NCBI RefSeq assembly: GCF_014650595.1
Contig: NZ_BMVG01000014.1
Location: forward strand, 62,001 to 126,000
DNA length: 64,000 bases
Source: Streptomyces alanosinicus
GTDB taxonomy: Bacteria > Actinomycetota > Actinomycetes > Streptomycetales > Streptomycetaceae
Direction of reading: 5' to 3'
The notes under the pieces were generated by a model. The model searched no databases. It saw only the letters and a list, made by a program, of their open reading frames with translations, and was not told the DNA's origin. The translations under genes and the position numbers were made by a program. Position 1 is the stretch's first letter. Every line of letters begins with the position of its first letter. This document shows positions 33,726 to 42,497 of the stretch, in pieces.

Positions 33726-34421
33726 GTGTCCATAACTCGCCGTAGCGCACGCCGTTCCGTGCGCATTCTGGGTGTTGTCTCCGCCTCGGCCGCGGTCGTG
33801 CTGGGCCTGTCGAGCTCCGCGTTCGCGTGCAACATCAGTGAGTTCAAGGCCGAAGCCAAGTGCGACGGCGCCCAGGGTGTCATCGTCGTCACCGACACCG
33901 ACGCCTCCGGTACCCCCGCCACCATCACCGTGTTCCGCACGAACAACGGCGGGGTCGAGAAGCAGATCGGCCAGCAGGAGGTCAAGGGCTCCGCCGCGGG
34001 CACCGCGATCACCTTCTCGGAGAAGTGGAAGCCGAACGCGACGTACCGCGTCCACGTCACGGCCAGCCCCTACGTCGACAAGGACATCGCAGGCGGTCTG
34101 ACGACCCCGGCCGCCGCCTGCAAGAGCGAGAGCTCCACCCCGACCCCGCCGGCCTCCACGACGCCGAAGCCGTCGCCGTCGACGTCCGCCCCGTCCGGGT
34201 CGGCGACCCCGACCCCGTCGGCCTCCGAGTCCAGCTCCGCCCCGGCGAGCGCGGCGCCGAGCAACGCGCCGTCCCCGGCGGCCGGCAACTCGAACCTCGC
34301 CGAGACCGGTGCCAACTCCAACACCGGCCTGATCGCCGGCATCGCGGGCGCGCTGGTCGTCGTCGGCGGTGGCGCGGTCTTCCTCGGCATGCGCCGTCGC
34401 GGCGCCCGCGGCGACAGCTGA
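33726..34421 (+). CDS. Sortase-anchored surface protein with LAETG sorting signal
   Basis: The 231-residue protein has a Sec signal peptide (about 1-35, ending SSSAFA), a beta-rich domain of about 100 residues with two Cys (FACNISEF and AAACKSES) that may form a disulfide, and a Ser/Thr/Pro-rich wall-spanning region. The C-terminal LAETG is at 191-195, followed by a hydrophobic segment and the basic tail MRRRGARGDS. LAxTG is the motif of class E sortases, which anchor the long chaplins and other proteins in Streptomyces. AAAGGA precedes the GTG. No sortase gene is adjacent. The domain has no family name known to me; a role on the cell or hyphal surface is likely. Confidence 0.85.
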   Translation: MSITRRSARRSVRILGVVSASAAVVLGLSSSAFACNISEFKAEAKCDGAQGVIVVTDTDASGTPATITVFRTNNGGVEKQIGQQEVKGSAAGTAITFSEKWKPNATYRVHVTASPYVDKDIAGGLTTPAAACKSESSTPTPPASTTPKPSPSTSAPSGSATPTPSASESSSAPASAAPSNAPSPAAGNSNLAETGANSNTGLIAGIAGALVVVGGGAVFLGMRRRGARGDS

Positions 34422-34444
34422 CGCCGCACCCCTCACGTACGCCA

Positions 34445-34483
34445 CCGCGGCCCGTCCCCCTATCCCCAGGGGACGGGCCGCGG
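34445..34483. terminator. Bidirectional terminator hairpin
   Basis: A perfect 15-base stem (34445-34459 with 34469-34483) and a nine-base loop lie between the surface protein gene and the convergent isomerase-like gene. Confidence 0.85.
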
Positions 34484-34501
34484 TCGTGTGCCGGGGCCCG
34501 G

Positions 34502-35299
34502 TCAGCCGAAGGTCGCGCGCTGCTGCCAGAACTCCAGCAGCTCCCGCTCACCGAGGATCTCCAGCCCGGGGGCGTCCAGCGGCAGCCGGCCGTAGAAGGC
34601 GAGCAGCAGGGAGCTGAGCGGGCCGCGCAGGGCGACCGTGGCCTTCTCGTGCCCGCGCCGCCAGTCGATCACCTCCCCGTCCAGGTCGATGAGCCACTCG
34701 GCGTCCAACGCCGGCTCGGTGTCGGTGGCGTGCAGATGGATGCTGTCGCCCGGCCGGCGCAGATCCCGCTTCGGGTCCTTCGGCATGTTCCGCTGCGCCC
34801 ACTGCACGATCTGGAGCCACTCGTCCACCGCGTCGGCGGCGATGTCCGGCGCGACCTCGTACGGCAGCCCGGCCGCGAGCGTGGCGTCGGCGCGGTGCAC
34901 GGTGATCTCGTGGGTCATGCGGCGGGCCCAGAACCCGGCGTTCGGCACTCCGGCAAACGCCCACACCTCGGCGTCCGGCCCGGCCTCGCGCAGTGCGCCG
35001 ACGACCAGCTCCCCGGTCTGCGCGAGCCACTCGTCCAGGGCGGCCGCGTCGCCCCGCTTCTCCGGGCCCTTGGCCAGCGGAACCCGCTCCGGCGGGACGT
35101 TCTCCTGCGCCCGGGTACGGACCAGGGTGTCCACCCAGCGCAGGGCGCCGCCCATGTGCCGTACGAGATCCTCCAGCGACCAGTCCGGGCAGGTCGGCAC
35201 GGTCGCGGACAGGTCGGCACCGGAGGTCACAACAGCCCTCAACTGCTCTACCTGATGGGCGATTTCATCGCAGTATCGATCATGCGCGAGTAGGGTCAT
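34502..35299 (-). CDS. Maleylpyruvate-isomerase-family (DinB-like) mycothiol-dependent protein
   Basis: The 265-residue product has the DinB-like four-helix bundle of mycothiol-dependent maleylpyruvate isomerases. The N-terminal domain includes VPTCPDWSLEDLVRHMGGAL, with the first metal-ligand His, and RRMTHEITVHRADATLAAG, with HExxxH as the other ligands. A C-terminal domain of the usual type follows (about 180-265, VALRGPLSSLLLAFYGRLPL). Actinomycetes encode many such proteins; some use mycothiol as thiol cofactor, and most have unknown substrates. It is convergent with the surface protein gene and separated from the thiamine transporter genes by 24 bases on the same strand, downstream of them. 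Confidence 0.85.
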   Translation of the reverse strand: MTLLAHDRYCDEIAHQVEQLRAVVTSGADLSATVPTCPDWSLEDLVRHMGGALRWVDTLVRTRAQENVPPERVPLAKGPEKRGDAAALDEWLAQTGELVVGALREAGPDAEVWAFAGVPNAGFWARRMTHEITVHRADATLAAGLPYEVAPDIAADAVDEWLQIVQWAQRNMPKDPKRDLRRPGDSIHLHATDTEPALDAEWLIDLDGEVIDWRRGHEKATVALRGPLSSLLLAFYGRLPLDAPGLEILGERELLEFWQQRATFG

Positions 35300-35323
35300 G
35301 ACCCCACCCTAGGCGCACGGTGA

Positions 35324-36343
35324 TCAGTCGAGGGCGACGATTTCGGCCGCGTCGAACTCCACGCCGACCGACGCGCCTGTCTCCGGCGCGTCCCGCAGTG
35401 CGCAGGCCGCCTCCAGGTGGGGCCCGTCCGCGGGCTGGAGACGTACGGCCACATGGGTGCCCTTGAAGGTGCGGGCGGTCACCGTGCAGGGCAGACCGGC
35501 ATCGGCCGGCACGAGCCGTACCCCTGCGGGCCGGACCAGCAGGGTGCGGCCGCCCTGCGGGGTGCCCTCGGGCACGGGCAGTTTGCCCCACGGGCTGTCG
35601 GCGGCCTCCCCCACGACGGTCGCCCGGACGACATTGTCGAAGCCGAGGAAGCGGGCCACGAACGCGTCGGCGGGCCGCTGCCACACCTCAAGCGGCGTAC
35701 CGGACTGGGCGATCCGCCCGTCCCGCATCACCACCACCCGGTCGGCCAGCGCGAAGGCCTCGCCCTGGTCGTGGGTCACGGCGAGCACGGTCGTGCCCAA
35801 CCGGCCGAACAGCTCCCGCAGTTCGACCACCAGACGCTCCCTGAGCGAGCGGTCGAGCTGGCCGAGCGGCTCGTCCAGCATGAGCAGCCGGGGCCGGGGC
35901 GCGAGCGCGCGGGCGAGCGCCACACGCTGCTGCTCGCCGCCGGACAGGGCGGCCACGGACCGCCGGGCGGCACCCGGCAGTCCGACCAGCTCCAGCAACT
36001 TCCCCACCTCGGCGTCCCGTTCCCCCTTCGGGACGCCGTGCATCCGCGGCCCGAACGCCACATTCGCGCCGACGTCCCGCTGCGGGAAGAGCTGATGGTC
36101 CTGGAACATCAGGCCGACGCCCCGCTTGTGCGCGGGCACGCCGCACTGGTCCCGCCCGTCCAGCAGGACCCGCCCGCAGGACAGCGGCTGCAGCCCGGCG
36201 ACCGCCCGCAGCAGGGTCGACTTGCCGCTGCCGCTGGGCCCGAGGACGCACACCACCTCGTGCTCGGCGACCCCCAGGTCGACCGCGTCCAGCACCGCCC
36301 GCCCGCCGAGGCGCACGGTCGCGGCATCGAGGCTCAGCAGCAT
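35324..36343 (-). CDS. thiQ: Thiamine ABC transporter, ATP-binding protein
   Basis: The 339-residue ATPase has a complete nucleotide-binding domain: Walker A GPSGSGKST, Q-loop in MFQDHQLFPQ, signature LSGGEQQRVALARAL, Walker B LLMLDEP, and the switch His in AVTHDQ. A TOBE-type C-terminal domain follows (about 240-339). The ATG directly follows the thiP stop codon (TAGATG), showing tight coupling. The whole operon stands behind a TPP riboswitch, so the substrate is thiamine or its phosphate, despite the resemblance of this ATPase to iron and sulfate importers. It energises uptake across the cytoplasmic membrane. Confidence 0.88.
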   Translation of the reverse strand: MLLSLDAATVRLGGRAVLDAVDLGVAEHEVVCVLGPSGSGKSTLLRAVAGLQPLSCGRVLLDGRDQCGVPAHKRGVGLMFQDHQLFPQRDVGANVAFGPRMHGVPKGERDAEVGKLLELVGLPGAARRSVAALSGGEQQRVALARALAPRPRLLMLDEPLGQLDRSLRERLVVELRELFGRLGTTVLAVTHDQGEAFALADRVVVMRDGRIAQSGTPLEVWQRPADAFVARFLGFDNVVRATVVGEAADSPWGKLPVPEGTPQGGRTLLVRPAGVRLVPADAGLPCTVTARTFKGTHVAVRLQPADGPHLEAACALRDAPETGASVGVEFDAAEIVALD

Positions 36344-38029
36344 CTAGAACTCCCCGGTCCGGTCGGTGCGCAGCCGCTCCAGGATCAGCAGCGCGGCGGC
36401 GCACACCACCATCAGAATCGTCGAAAGGGCCATCGCCTGGCCGTAGTTGAGGTCGCCGGGACGGCTGAGCAACCGGGCCACGGCGACCGGAAGCGTGGGG
36501 TTGTCGGGCCGGGCGATGAACACGGTCGCCCCGAACTCGCCGAGCGAGACGGCGAACGCGAACCCCGCCGCGACCAGCAGTGCCCGCCGCACCAGCGGCA
36601 GATCCACCTCCCGCCACACCCGCCAGGGCGAGGCCCCGAGCACGGCGGCGGCCTCCCGCAGCCGTGCGTCCACGGCCCGCAGCACGGGCAGCATGGTCCG
36701 TACGACGAAGGGGACGCCGACCAGCGCCTGCGCGAGCGGGACGAGGATCCAGGACTGTCTGAGGTCCAGCGGCGGCTTGTCGAGCGCGATCAGAAAGCCG
36801 AAGCCGACGGTGACGGCGGACACGCCGAGGGGCAGCATCAGCAGCGCGTCGAAGCCCCGCACGAGCCGTCCGGCGTCCCGGCGGGCCAGCGCCGCGGCGG
36901 CGAGAGATCCGACCACGACGGCGATGGCGGTGGCGGCGACGGCGTACTGCAGCGAGGTCCACACCGCGTCCACGGGCGCCACCAGGAACGTACCGCCGTC
37001 GGAGTCCGTGAGCGCCCGGTAGTAGCCGAAGCCGGGGGCGTCGAGGGAGCGGCGGACGAGGACGGCGAGCGGCAGGACGAGGAGCAGTGCGACGGTGACG
37101 AGGACGCCGGCGAGCAGGGCCCACTGGCCGGCACCGCGCGGGCGCCGCGCGGTGGTCCCGGCGTCGACGAGGCGCAGGGCGCTCTCCCGGCGCCGCACCG
37201 TCCAGGCGTGCACGACGAGGATCGCGCCGACCGCGGCGAACTGGACAAGGGTGAGGACGGCGGCGGTGGAGAGATCGAAGACCTCGGAGGTCTGCCGGTA
37301 GATCTCCACTTCGAGCGTGGAGAAGGTGGGCCCGCCGAGGATCTGGACGACACCGAAGGAGGTGAAGGTGAACAGGAACACCATCAGCGCGGCGGCGGCC
37401 ACGGCGGGCGCCAGCGCCGGCAGGGTGACCTTGCGCCAGGCGTGCAGCGGCGAGGCACCCAGCATCCGGGCGGCCTCCTCCTGGCGCGGGTCGAGCTGGG
37501 CCCACAGCCCGCCGACGGTCCGCACGACGACCGCGTAGTTGAAGAAGACATGCGCCAGCAGGATCGCCCACACCGTAGTGTCCAGCCGTACGCCCCACAA
37601 CTCGTCCAGCAGGCCGTGGTGGCCGACGAGCGCCAGGAAGGCGCTGCCCGCCACGACGGTCGGCAGCACGAACGGCACGGTGACCACGGCCCGCAGCACC
37701 GCTCTGCCCGGGAAGTCGAACCGGGCGAAGACATAGGCGGCGGGCAGCGCGAGCAGCAGGGTGAGCGCGGTGGAGGCCAGCGCCTGCCACGTGGTGAACC
37801 ACAGCACATGCCGGATGTCCGGCTGGGTGACCACGTCCGCGATCCGCCCGAACTGCCAGGCGCCGTCCACCTTCAGACCGCGCGCGACGATCGCGGCCAC
37901 GGGCCAGGCGAAGAACACGGCGAAGAACGCGACGGGCAGGGCCATCAGCCCGAGCCGCGCCGCGTTTCCCCGCCGGGGTTCGGCCGCTTCGGCTACTTCA
38001 GTACGAGCGAGGTCCACGACTTGACCCAC
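36344..38029 (-). CDS. thiP: Thiamine ABC transporter, fused permease
   Basis: The protein has 561 residues and about twelve membrane segments, the fused two-domain permease expected of ThiP/FbpB-type importers. Each half has the cytoplasmic EAA loop that contacts the ATPase: EEAARMLGASPLHAWRKVTL in the first and REAAAVLGASPWRVWREVDL in the second. GTG codons at 38029 and 38017 can both start the gene; either way it overlaps the end of thiB. With thiB and thiQ it forms one riboswitch-controlled operon. The loop motifs and TPP control make the assignment firm. Confidence 0.9.
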   Translation of the reverse strand: MGQVVDLARTEVAEAAEPRRGNAARLGLMALPVAFFAVFFAWPVAAIVARGLKVDGAWQFGRIADVVTQPDIRHVLWFTTWQALASTALTLLLALPAAYVFARFDFPGRAVLRAVVTVPFVLPTVVAGSAFLALVGHHGLLDELWGVRLDTTVWAILLAHVFFNYAVVVRTVGGLWAQLDPRQEEAARMLGASPLHAWRKVTLPALAPAVAAAALMVFLFTFTSFGVVQILGGPTFSTLEVEIYRQTSEVFDLSTAAVLTLVQFAAVGAILVVHAWTVRRRESALRLVDAGTTARRPRGAGQWALLAGVLVTVALLLVLPLAVLVRRSLDAPGFGYYRALTDSDGGTFLVAPVDAVWTSLQYAVAATAIAVVVGSLAAAALARRDAGRLVRGFDALLMLPLGVSAVTVGFGFLIALDKPPLDLRQSWILVPLAQALVGVPFVVRTMLPVLRAVDARLREAAAVLGASPWRVWREVDLPLVRRALLVAAGFAFAVSLGEFGATVFIARPDNPTLPVAVARLLSRPGDLNYGQAMALSTILMVVCAAALLILERLRTDRTGEF

Positions 38030-39075
38030 TGGTCACGGTTGGCGGCGATCGCGGCGGGAGCCATGGTCTCGGGGTGCTGGGCGGCCGGCCCGTACTCGGT
38101 GAACTCGGCCGGGACCTTCGCACCCTTCAGCACCGGGTAGACGTACATGTTCAGCGGCATGTCCTCCTGGAACTCCTTGGAGACCAGGAAGTCGATGAAC
38201 GCCTTGGCACCCTTGGGGTTCCTGGCGTTGCCGAGCAGTCCGGCGAACTCGATCTGGCGGAAGCAGGTGCCGTACGACACCCCGGTCGGGGCGGTGCTGG
38301 GCCGCTTCGTGGCGTCGACCACCTCGGCGGGCGGCGAGGAGGCGTACGACACGACGAGCGGCCGGTCGCCGCCGGCCTTCTTGCCCCCGGAGGAGCCGGA
38401 GAACTCCTGGGAGTAGGCCTGCTCCCAGCCGTCGACGACCTTGACGCCGTTGGCCTTGAGCTTCTTCCAGTAGCCCTGCCAGCCCCCGTCGCCGTACTGC
38501 GCGGCGCTGCCGAGCAGGAAGCCGAGGCCGGGCGAGGAGGTGGCGGCGTTCTCGGTGACCAGGAGGTTCTTGTACTGCGGCTTGGCCAGATCGGCGAAGG
38601 ACTGCGGCGGGGTCAGCCTGTGCTCGCTGAAGTAGGCCTTGTCGTAGTTGACGCAGATGTCGCCGTAGTCGACGGGCGTGACCCGGTGCTTGTCCTTGTC
38701 GAGCTGGTAGGCGGCGCCGACCTCGTCGAGGCCCTTGGCCGTGTAGGGCTGGAACAGCCCGTTGTCGAGGGCGCGGGACAGCAGGGTGTTGTCGACGCCG
38801 AAGAAGACGTCGCCCTGCGGGTTGTCCTTGGTCAGGATCGCCTTGTTGACGGCCTGACCGGCGTCGCCGTCCTTGAGGACCCTGACCTTGTACCCGGACT
38901 GCTTCTCGAAGTCCTGCAGCACGTCCTTGGAGACGGCCCACGAGTCATGGCTGACGAGGGTCACGGTCTTGGAGTCGGCGGCGCTCTTGGTGTCCGTCGA
39001 ACCGCACGCGGTCAGCGTCGACATGGCGACGAGACCGAGGCCGGCCGCGACGGCGCCGAGGGTCTTGTGGTGCAC
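37993..39075 (-). CDS. thiB: Thiamine ABC transporter, substrate-binding lipoprotein
   Basis: The 360-residue protein is a periplasmic-type binding protein exported as a lipoprotein (signal ending STLTAC). The mature sequence VTLVSHDSWAVSKDVLQDFE matches thiamine-binding TbpA/ThiB. VDYGDICVNYDKAYF and SYGTCFRQIEFAGLL cover pocket residues. The GTG at 39075 has AGGAGG seven bases upstream. Its mRNA leader contains a TPP riboswitch and a GC-rich hairpin near the ribosome site, so thiamine pyrophosphate should switch the operon off. Confidence 0.92.
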   Translation of the reverse strand: MHHKTLGAVAAGLGLVAMSTLTACGSTDTKSAADSKTVTLVSHDSWAVSKDVLQDFEKQSGYKVRVLKDGDAGQAVNKAILTKDNPQGDVFFGVDNTLLSRALDNGLFQPYTAKGLDEVGAAYQLDKDKHRVTPVDYGDICVNYDKAYFSEHRLTPPQSFADLAKPQYKNLLVTENAATSSPGLGFLLGSAAQYGDGGWQGYWKKLKANGVKVVDGWEQAYSQEFSGSSGGKKAGGDRPLVVSYASSPPAEVVDATKRPSTAPTGVSYGTCFRQIEFAGLLGNARNPKGAKAFIDFLVSKEFQEDMPLNMYVYPVLKGAKVPAEFTEYGPAAQHPETMAPAAIAANRDQWVKSWTSLVLK

Positions 39076-39157
39076 TGGATGTCCTCCTGGGGTTGGCCAG
39101 GAAGAACGCGGCCCCGCCCGGGAATCCGGGCAGGGCACGACAGCTTGAGTGATGACC

Positions 39158-39243
39158 GAACTTCCTACCCAGAATGACCTGGGCGAGGTTCAGAGGGTCT
39201 GCGGCCCTGTCCGCCGCACTCTCAGCGCTGTGGCGCTCCCCTG
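39158..39243 (-). ncRNA. TPP (thiamine pyrophosphate) riboswitch
   Basis: Read on the minus strand, the leader contains GGGGAGCGCC, then GCTGAGAG, a stem of TGCGGC/GCCGCA, and GACCCTCTGAACCT. After a short loop come AGGTCATTCTGGGTAGGAAG. These are the conserved pieces of the TPP aptamer in the right order. A hairpin GCCCGG/CCGGGC (39117-39131) between the aptamer and the thiB start could be the expression platform. Confidence 0.92.
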
Positions 39244-39303
39244 TCGGAATATGAAGATATGCCTATGAAGATATAGGGACCCGGTTACCGGGACCCGGCC
39301 ACA

Positions 39304-40410
39304 TTACCGCTCGGTGGCCGCGAGCTGGCCGCAGGCTCCGTCGATCTCCTGCCCGCGGGTGTCCCGGATGGTGACGGGCACGCCATGGGCGGCGATGGCC
39401 TCGACGAAGGCCTTCTCGTCCTCGGGCCGGGAAGCGGTCCACTTCGACCCCGGCGTCGGATTGAGCGGGATCAGGTTGACATGCACGGGCCTGCCCTTGA
39501 GCAGCCGGCCGAGCCGGTCACCGCGCCAGGCCTGGTCGTTGATGTCCCGGATCAGCGCGTACTCGATGGACAGCCGGCGCCCGCTCTTCTCGACGTACTC
39601 GAAACCGGCGTCCAGCACCTCGCGCACCTTCCACCGCGTGTTCACGGGCACGAGGGTGTCGCGCAGCTCGTCGTCGGGGGCGTGCAGGGAGATCGCGAGG
39701 CGGCACTTGAAGCCCTCGTCGGCGAACCGGTGGATGGCCGGCACGAGCCCGACGGTGGACACGGTGATCCCGCGCTGCGACAGCCCGAGCCCGTCGGGCG
39801 CCGGGTCGGTGAGGGCCCGGACGGCACCCACGACCCGGTTGTAGTTGGCGAGCGGCTCGCCCATCCCCATGAAGACGATGTTGGACAGCCGCGCGGGTCC
39901 TCCCGGCACCTCCCCGTCGCGCAGCGCGCGCATCCCGTCGACGATCTGATGGACGATCTCGGCGGTGGACAGGTTCCGGTCCAGCCCGGCCTGCCCGGTG
40001 GCGCAGAACGGGCAGTTCATCCCGCAGCCGGCCTGCGAGCTGATGCACATGGTGACCCGGTCCGGATACCGCATCAGCACGGACTCGACGAGCGTCCCGT
40101 CGAACAGCCGCCACAGCGTCTTGCGGGTGGTCCCCTGGTCGGTCGACAGATGCCGGACGACCGTCATCAGCTCCGGGAACAGCGCCTCGCGCAGCTTGTC
40201 GCGCGAGCCGGCGGGGATGTCGGTCCACTGCTCCGGGTCGTGCGCGTACCGCGCGAAGTAGTGCTGCGCGAGCTGCTTGGCACGGAACGGCTTCTCGCCG
40301 ATCTCGGCCACCGCGTCCTTGCGCTCGGCGGGCGTGAGATCGGCGAGGTGCCGCGGCGGCTTCTTGGCTCCGCGCGGCGCGACAAAGGTGAGTTCTCCGG
40401 GCTTAGGCAT
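39304..40410 (-). CDS. rlmN: Dual-specificity 23S rRNA/tRNA adenine-C2 methyltransferase
   Basis: The 368-residue radical-SAM enzyme methylates A2503 of 23S rRNA and A37 of some tRNAs. The cluster-binding motif is CGMNCPFC near residue 126. The SAM-binding GMGEPLANY and the methyl-accepting/resolving Cys residues (in DGACGQLA near the C-terminus) are present. The length is typical. The ATG at 40410 gives the standard N-terminus with the MPKPGELTFVAPR stretch. It is transcribed towards the thiamine operon, with the riboswitch region between. A palindrome CCCGGT-T-ACCGGG just after the stop may help end its transcript. Confidence 0.95.
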   Translation of the reverse strand: MPKPGELTFVAPRGAKKPPRHLADLTPAERKDAVAEIGEKPFRAKQLAQHYFARYAHDPEQWTDIPAGSRDKLREALFPELMTVVRHLSTDQGTTRKTLWRLFDGTLVESVLMRYPDRVTMCISSQAGCGMNCPFCATGQAGLDRNLSTAEIVHQIVDGMRALRDGEVPGGPARLSNIVFMGMGEPLANYNRVVGAVRALTDPAPDGLGLSQRGITVSTVGLVPAIHRFADEGFKCRLAISLHAPDDELRDTLVPVNTRWKVREVLDAGFEYVEKSGRRLSIEYALIRDINDQAWRGDRLGRLLKGRPVHVNLIPLNPTPGSKWTASRPEDEKAFVEAIAAHGVPVTIRDTRGQEIDGACGQLAATER

Positions 40411-40576
40411 GGCTGTACCAGTGTCTCAGATCCACTCGGGTGGCTCCCGACGCTGCGCGGGCACCGCCGACGCCGGGCCGCGAGGGGCGGGTGAGCTGTG
40501 AAGTTCTGCTGACGAACGGTCGGGTTTCCTGGTCGGACCTTGTCGCGCCCCAGGCACTGACGTAACCACATGAGCC

Positions 40577-41242
40577 ATGAACCTTTTCGGCCGCAACTCC
40601 TCACACCGGCGCGCGCAGCAGGCCGCCGCTCCCGTGGCGACCGCCGCCCCGGTGGCCCGTGCCCAAGCCACCGCCGTTCTGCCCGATCCCGCCCTGGCGG
40701 GGCTCACCGGCGAGTGGCTGATCGATCCCGCGCACAGCAGGATCGGGTTCTCCGTGCGGCACGCGATGGTCACGACGGTGCGCGGCGCCTTCGCGCAGTA
40801 CGAGAGCCGTCTGTACCTCGACGGCCGTGACCCGGCTCGCTCCCGGGCCGACATCGTGCTCTACACCGCCAGTGTCGACACCGGTGTCGAGCAGCGCGAC
40901 GCGCACCTGGTCGGCCGGCAGTTCCTGGACGCCGCCGCCCACCCGCGGATGACCTTCACCAGCACCACCGTGCAGCTCATCGGCGAGGACGTCTACCGGA
41001 TGACCGGCGATCTCACCATCAAGGACACCACCCGCCCCATCGACCTGGACCTCACCTACATCGGTCATGTCACCGACGCGTTCGGCGACGAGCGGGTCGG
41101 CTTCGACGGCACCACGACCATCCACCGCTCCGACTGGGGTCTGACCTACGACGCCAAGCTGGCCCAGGGCGGGGCCATGGTGAGCGAGACGGTCCGCCTC
41201 CAGTTCGACATCGCCGCGATCCGCGCCACCTCCACGGTCTGA
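40577..41242 (+). CDS. YceI-family protein
   Basis: The 221-residue protein has a lipocalin-like YceI domain from about residue 45 on: WLIDPAHSRIGFSVRHAMV, DTGVEQRDAHLVGRQFLDAA, and GVDGT-type later strands such as TIHRSDWGLTYD. YceI domains bind long isoprenoid or amide lipids; some act in polyisoprenoid transport or stress response. The first 40 residues are Ala-rich and basic and lack a hydrophobic signal, so this copy is probably cytoplasmic. A strong hairpin follows the stop. Confidence 0.88.
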   Translation: MNLFGRNSSHRRAQQAAAPVATAAPVARAQATAVLPDPALAGLTGEWLIDPAHSRIGFSVRHAMVTTVRGAFAQYESRLYLDGRDPARSRADIVLYTASVDTGVEQRDAHLVGRQFLDAAAHPRMTFTSTTVQLIGEDVYRMTGDLTIKDTTRPIDLDLTYIGHVTDAFGDERVGFDGTTTIHRSDWGLTYDAKLAQGGAMVSETVRLQFDIAAIRATSTV

Positions 41243-41295
41243 GGCTCCGCCGCCCCCGCCGCCCCGTCGTGCCCGTCCCCGTCCCCGGACACGCG

Positions 41296-41332
41296 ACGGG
41301 CCCCCGCCCCTCAGCGAGGGACGGGGGCCCGT
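41296..41332. terminator. Terminator between yceI-like gene and cdsA
   Basis: A 16-base stem with one mismatch (41296-41311 with 41317-41332) and a five-base loop separates two convergent genes. Confidence 0.8.
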
Positions 41333-41351
41333 GAGCCGTACGACAGCGGGC

Positions 41352-42497
41352 TCACGCGGAGCCGACGAAGAGCACCATCAGGAGCCAGACCACCGGGGCC
41401 GTCGGCAGGAGTGAGTCCAGACGGTCCATGATGCCGCCGTGACCGGGGAGCAGGGTGCCCATGTCCTTGATGCCCAGGTCGCGCTTGATCATGGACTCGC
41501 CGAGGTCGCCCAGCGTGGCGCTGCCCGCGACCGCGAGACCCAGCAGCAGGCCCTGCCACCAGGTGCCGCCGGTGATCAGGAACTGCATGCACAGCGCGCC
41601 CGCGACCATCGCGAACAGCACCGCGCCCAGCAGGCCCTCACGGGTCTTGCCGGGACTGATCCGCGGGGCGAGCTTGTGCTTGCCGAAGCGCCAGCCCACC
41701 GCGTAGGCACCGGTGTCGCTGACCACCGTGAGGAGAAGGAAGGTCATGACGCGCCAGGGGCCGTCCTTCGCGGTCAGCATCATCGCGACGAACGTGGCCA
41801 GGAACGGCACGTAGAACGCCGCGAAGACGCCTGCCGTGACGTCCTTGAGATAGCCCTCCGGCGATTCCGTCATGCGCCAGACCAGGGTGGCCAGGGTCGT
41901 AAGGGCCATGGCCACCCATGCGCCCTCGGCGCCGCGTACATACCCGGCGACCACCATCGCCGCACCGCCGACCGCGAGCGGCACCAGCGGCGCCTTGAGG
42001 TCCTTGCGCTCCTGCAGCCTGCTGGTCAGCTCCCACAGCCCGACGACGACGGCGACCGCGACCACGCCGACGAACACGGCCTTCTTGATGAACAGGGAGG
42101 CGATGATCACCACACCGAGCCCGATCCCGACCCCTATGGCCGCGCTCAGGTCGCGGCCCGCGCTCTTCTTCTGCGGCGCTGGCGCCGGCTCGTGGGCGTC
42201 GGGCATGGGCTCCGGATTCTGGTTCTCGGCCGGGACTGTCCGGGTCTGCGGGAAACCCGGGCGGAACCCGTCCTGGAACAAGGGGCCACTCGGCGAAGCG
42301 GCCCCCCGGTCGTCGTCCTGGTCTCCGCCGTACGCGGGTTCGTCGGGCGCGATGGGCATGGGGCGAGTGTGCTGCGCCTCAGGCGCATCGTACGCGGGAC
42401 CCGCCGGGGCGACCCCCTGGACTGGCCCACCCGCGGTGGGCCCCCAGTAACCGGCCTGCCCCGCCGGTGGCGGCGCCCCCCAGGAAGAGTCGCTCAT
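41352..42497 (-). CDS. cdsA: Phosphatidate cytidylyltransferase
   Basis: The 381-residue enzyme makes CDP-diacylglycerol from phosphatidate and CTP at the membrane, the entry to phospholipid synthesis. The family signature is SMIKRDLGIKDMGTLLPGHG followed by GIMDRLD near the C-terminus, with SDTGAYAVGW and PGKTREG before it. Eight or so hydrophobic segments follow a Pro-rich cytoplasmic extension of about 130 residues, usual in actinomycetes. The start codon overlaps the frr stop by one base (TGATG), so frr and cdsA are translated together. Confidence 0.95.
   Translation of the reverse strand: MSDSSWGAPPPAGQAGYWGPTAGGPVQGVAPAGPAYDAPEAQHTRPMPIAPDEPAYGGDQDDDRGAASPSGPLFQDGFRPGFPQTRTVPAENQNPEPMPDAHEPAPAPQKKSAGRDLSAAIGVGIGLGVVIIASLFIKKAVFVGVVAVAVVVGLWELTSRLQERKDLKAPLVPLAVGGAAMVVAGYVRGAEGAWVAMALTTLATLVWRMTESPEGYLKDVTAGVFAAFYVPFLATFVAMMLTAKDGPWRVMTFLLLTVVSDTGAYAVGWRFGKHKLAPRISPGKTREGLLGAVLFAMVAGALCMQFLITGGTWWQGLLLGLAVAGSATLGDLGESMIKRDLGIKDMGTLLPGHGGIMDRLDSLLPTAPVVWLLMVLFVGSA

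Noticed and set aside
35417..38140. Plus-strand open frame of about 900 codons opposite the thiamine transporter
   Set aside because: It is low-complexity and rich in Gly, Gln, Asp and Arg, while the opposite strand carries complete thiQ and thiP motifs.
35324..39075. Iron(III) transporter assignment for the ABC operon
   Set aside because: The ATPase and permease resemble iron importers, but the binding protein matches ThiB and a TPP riboswitch precedes the operon.
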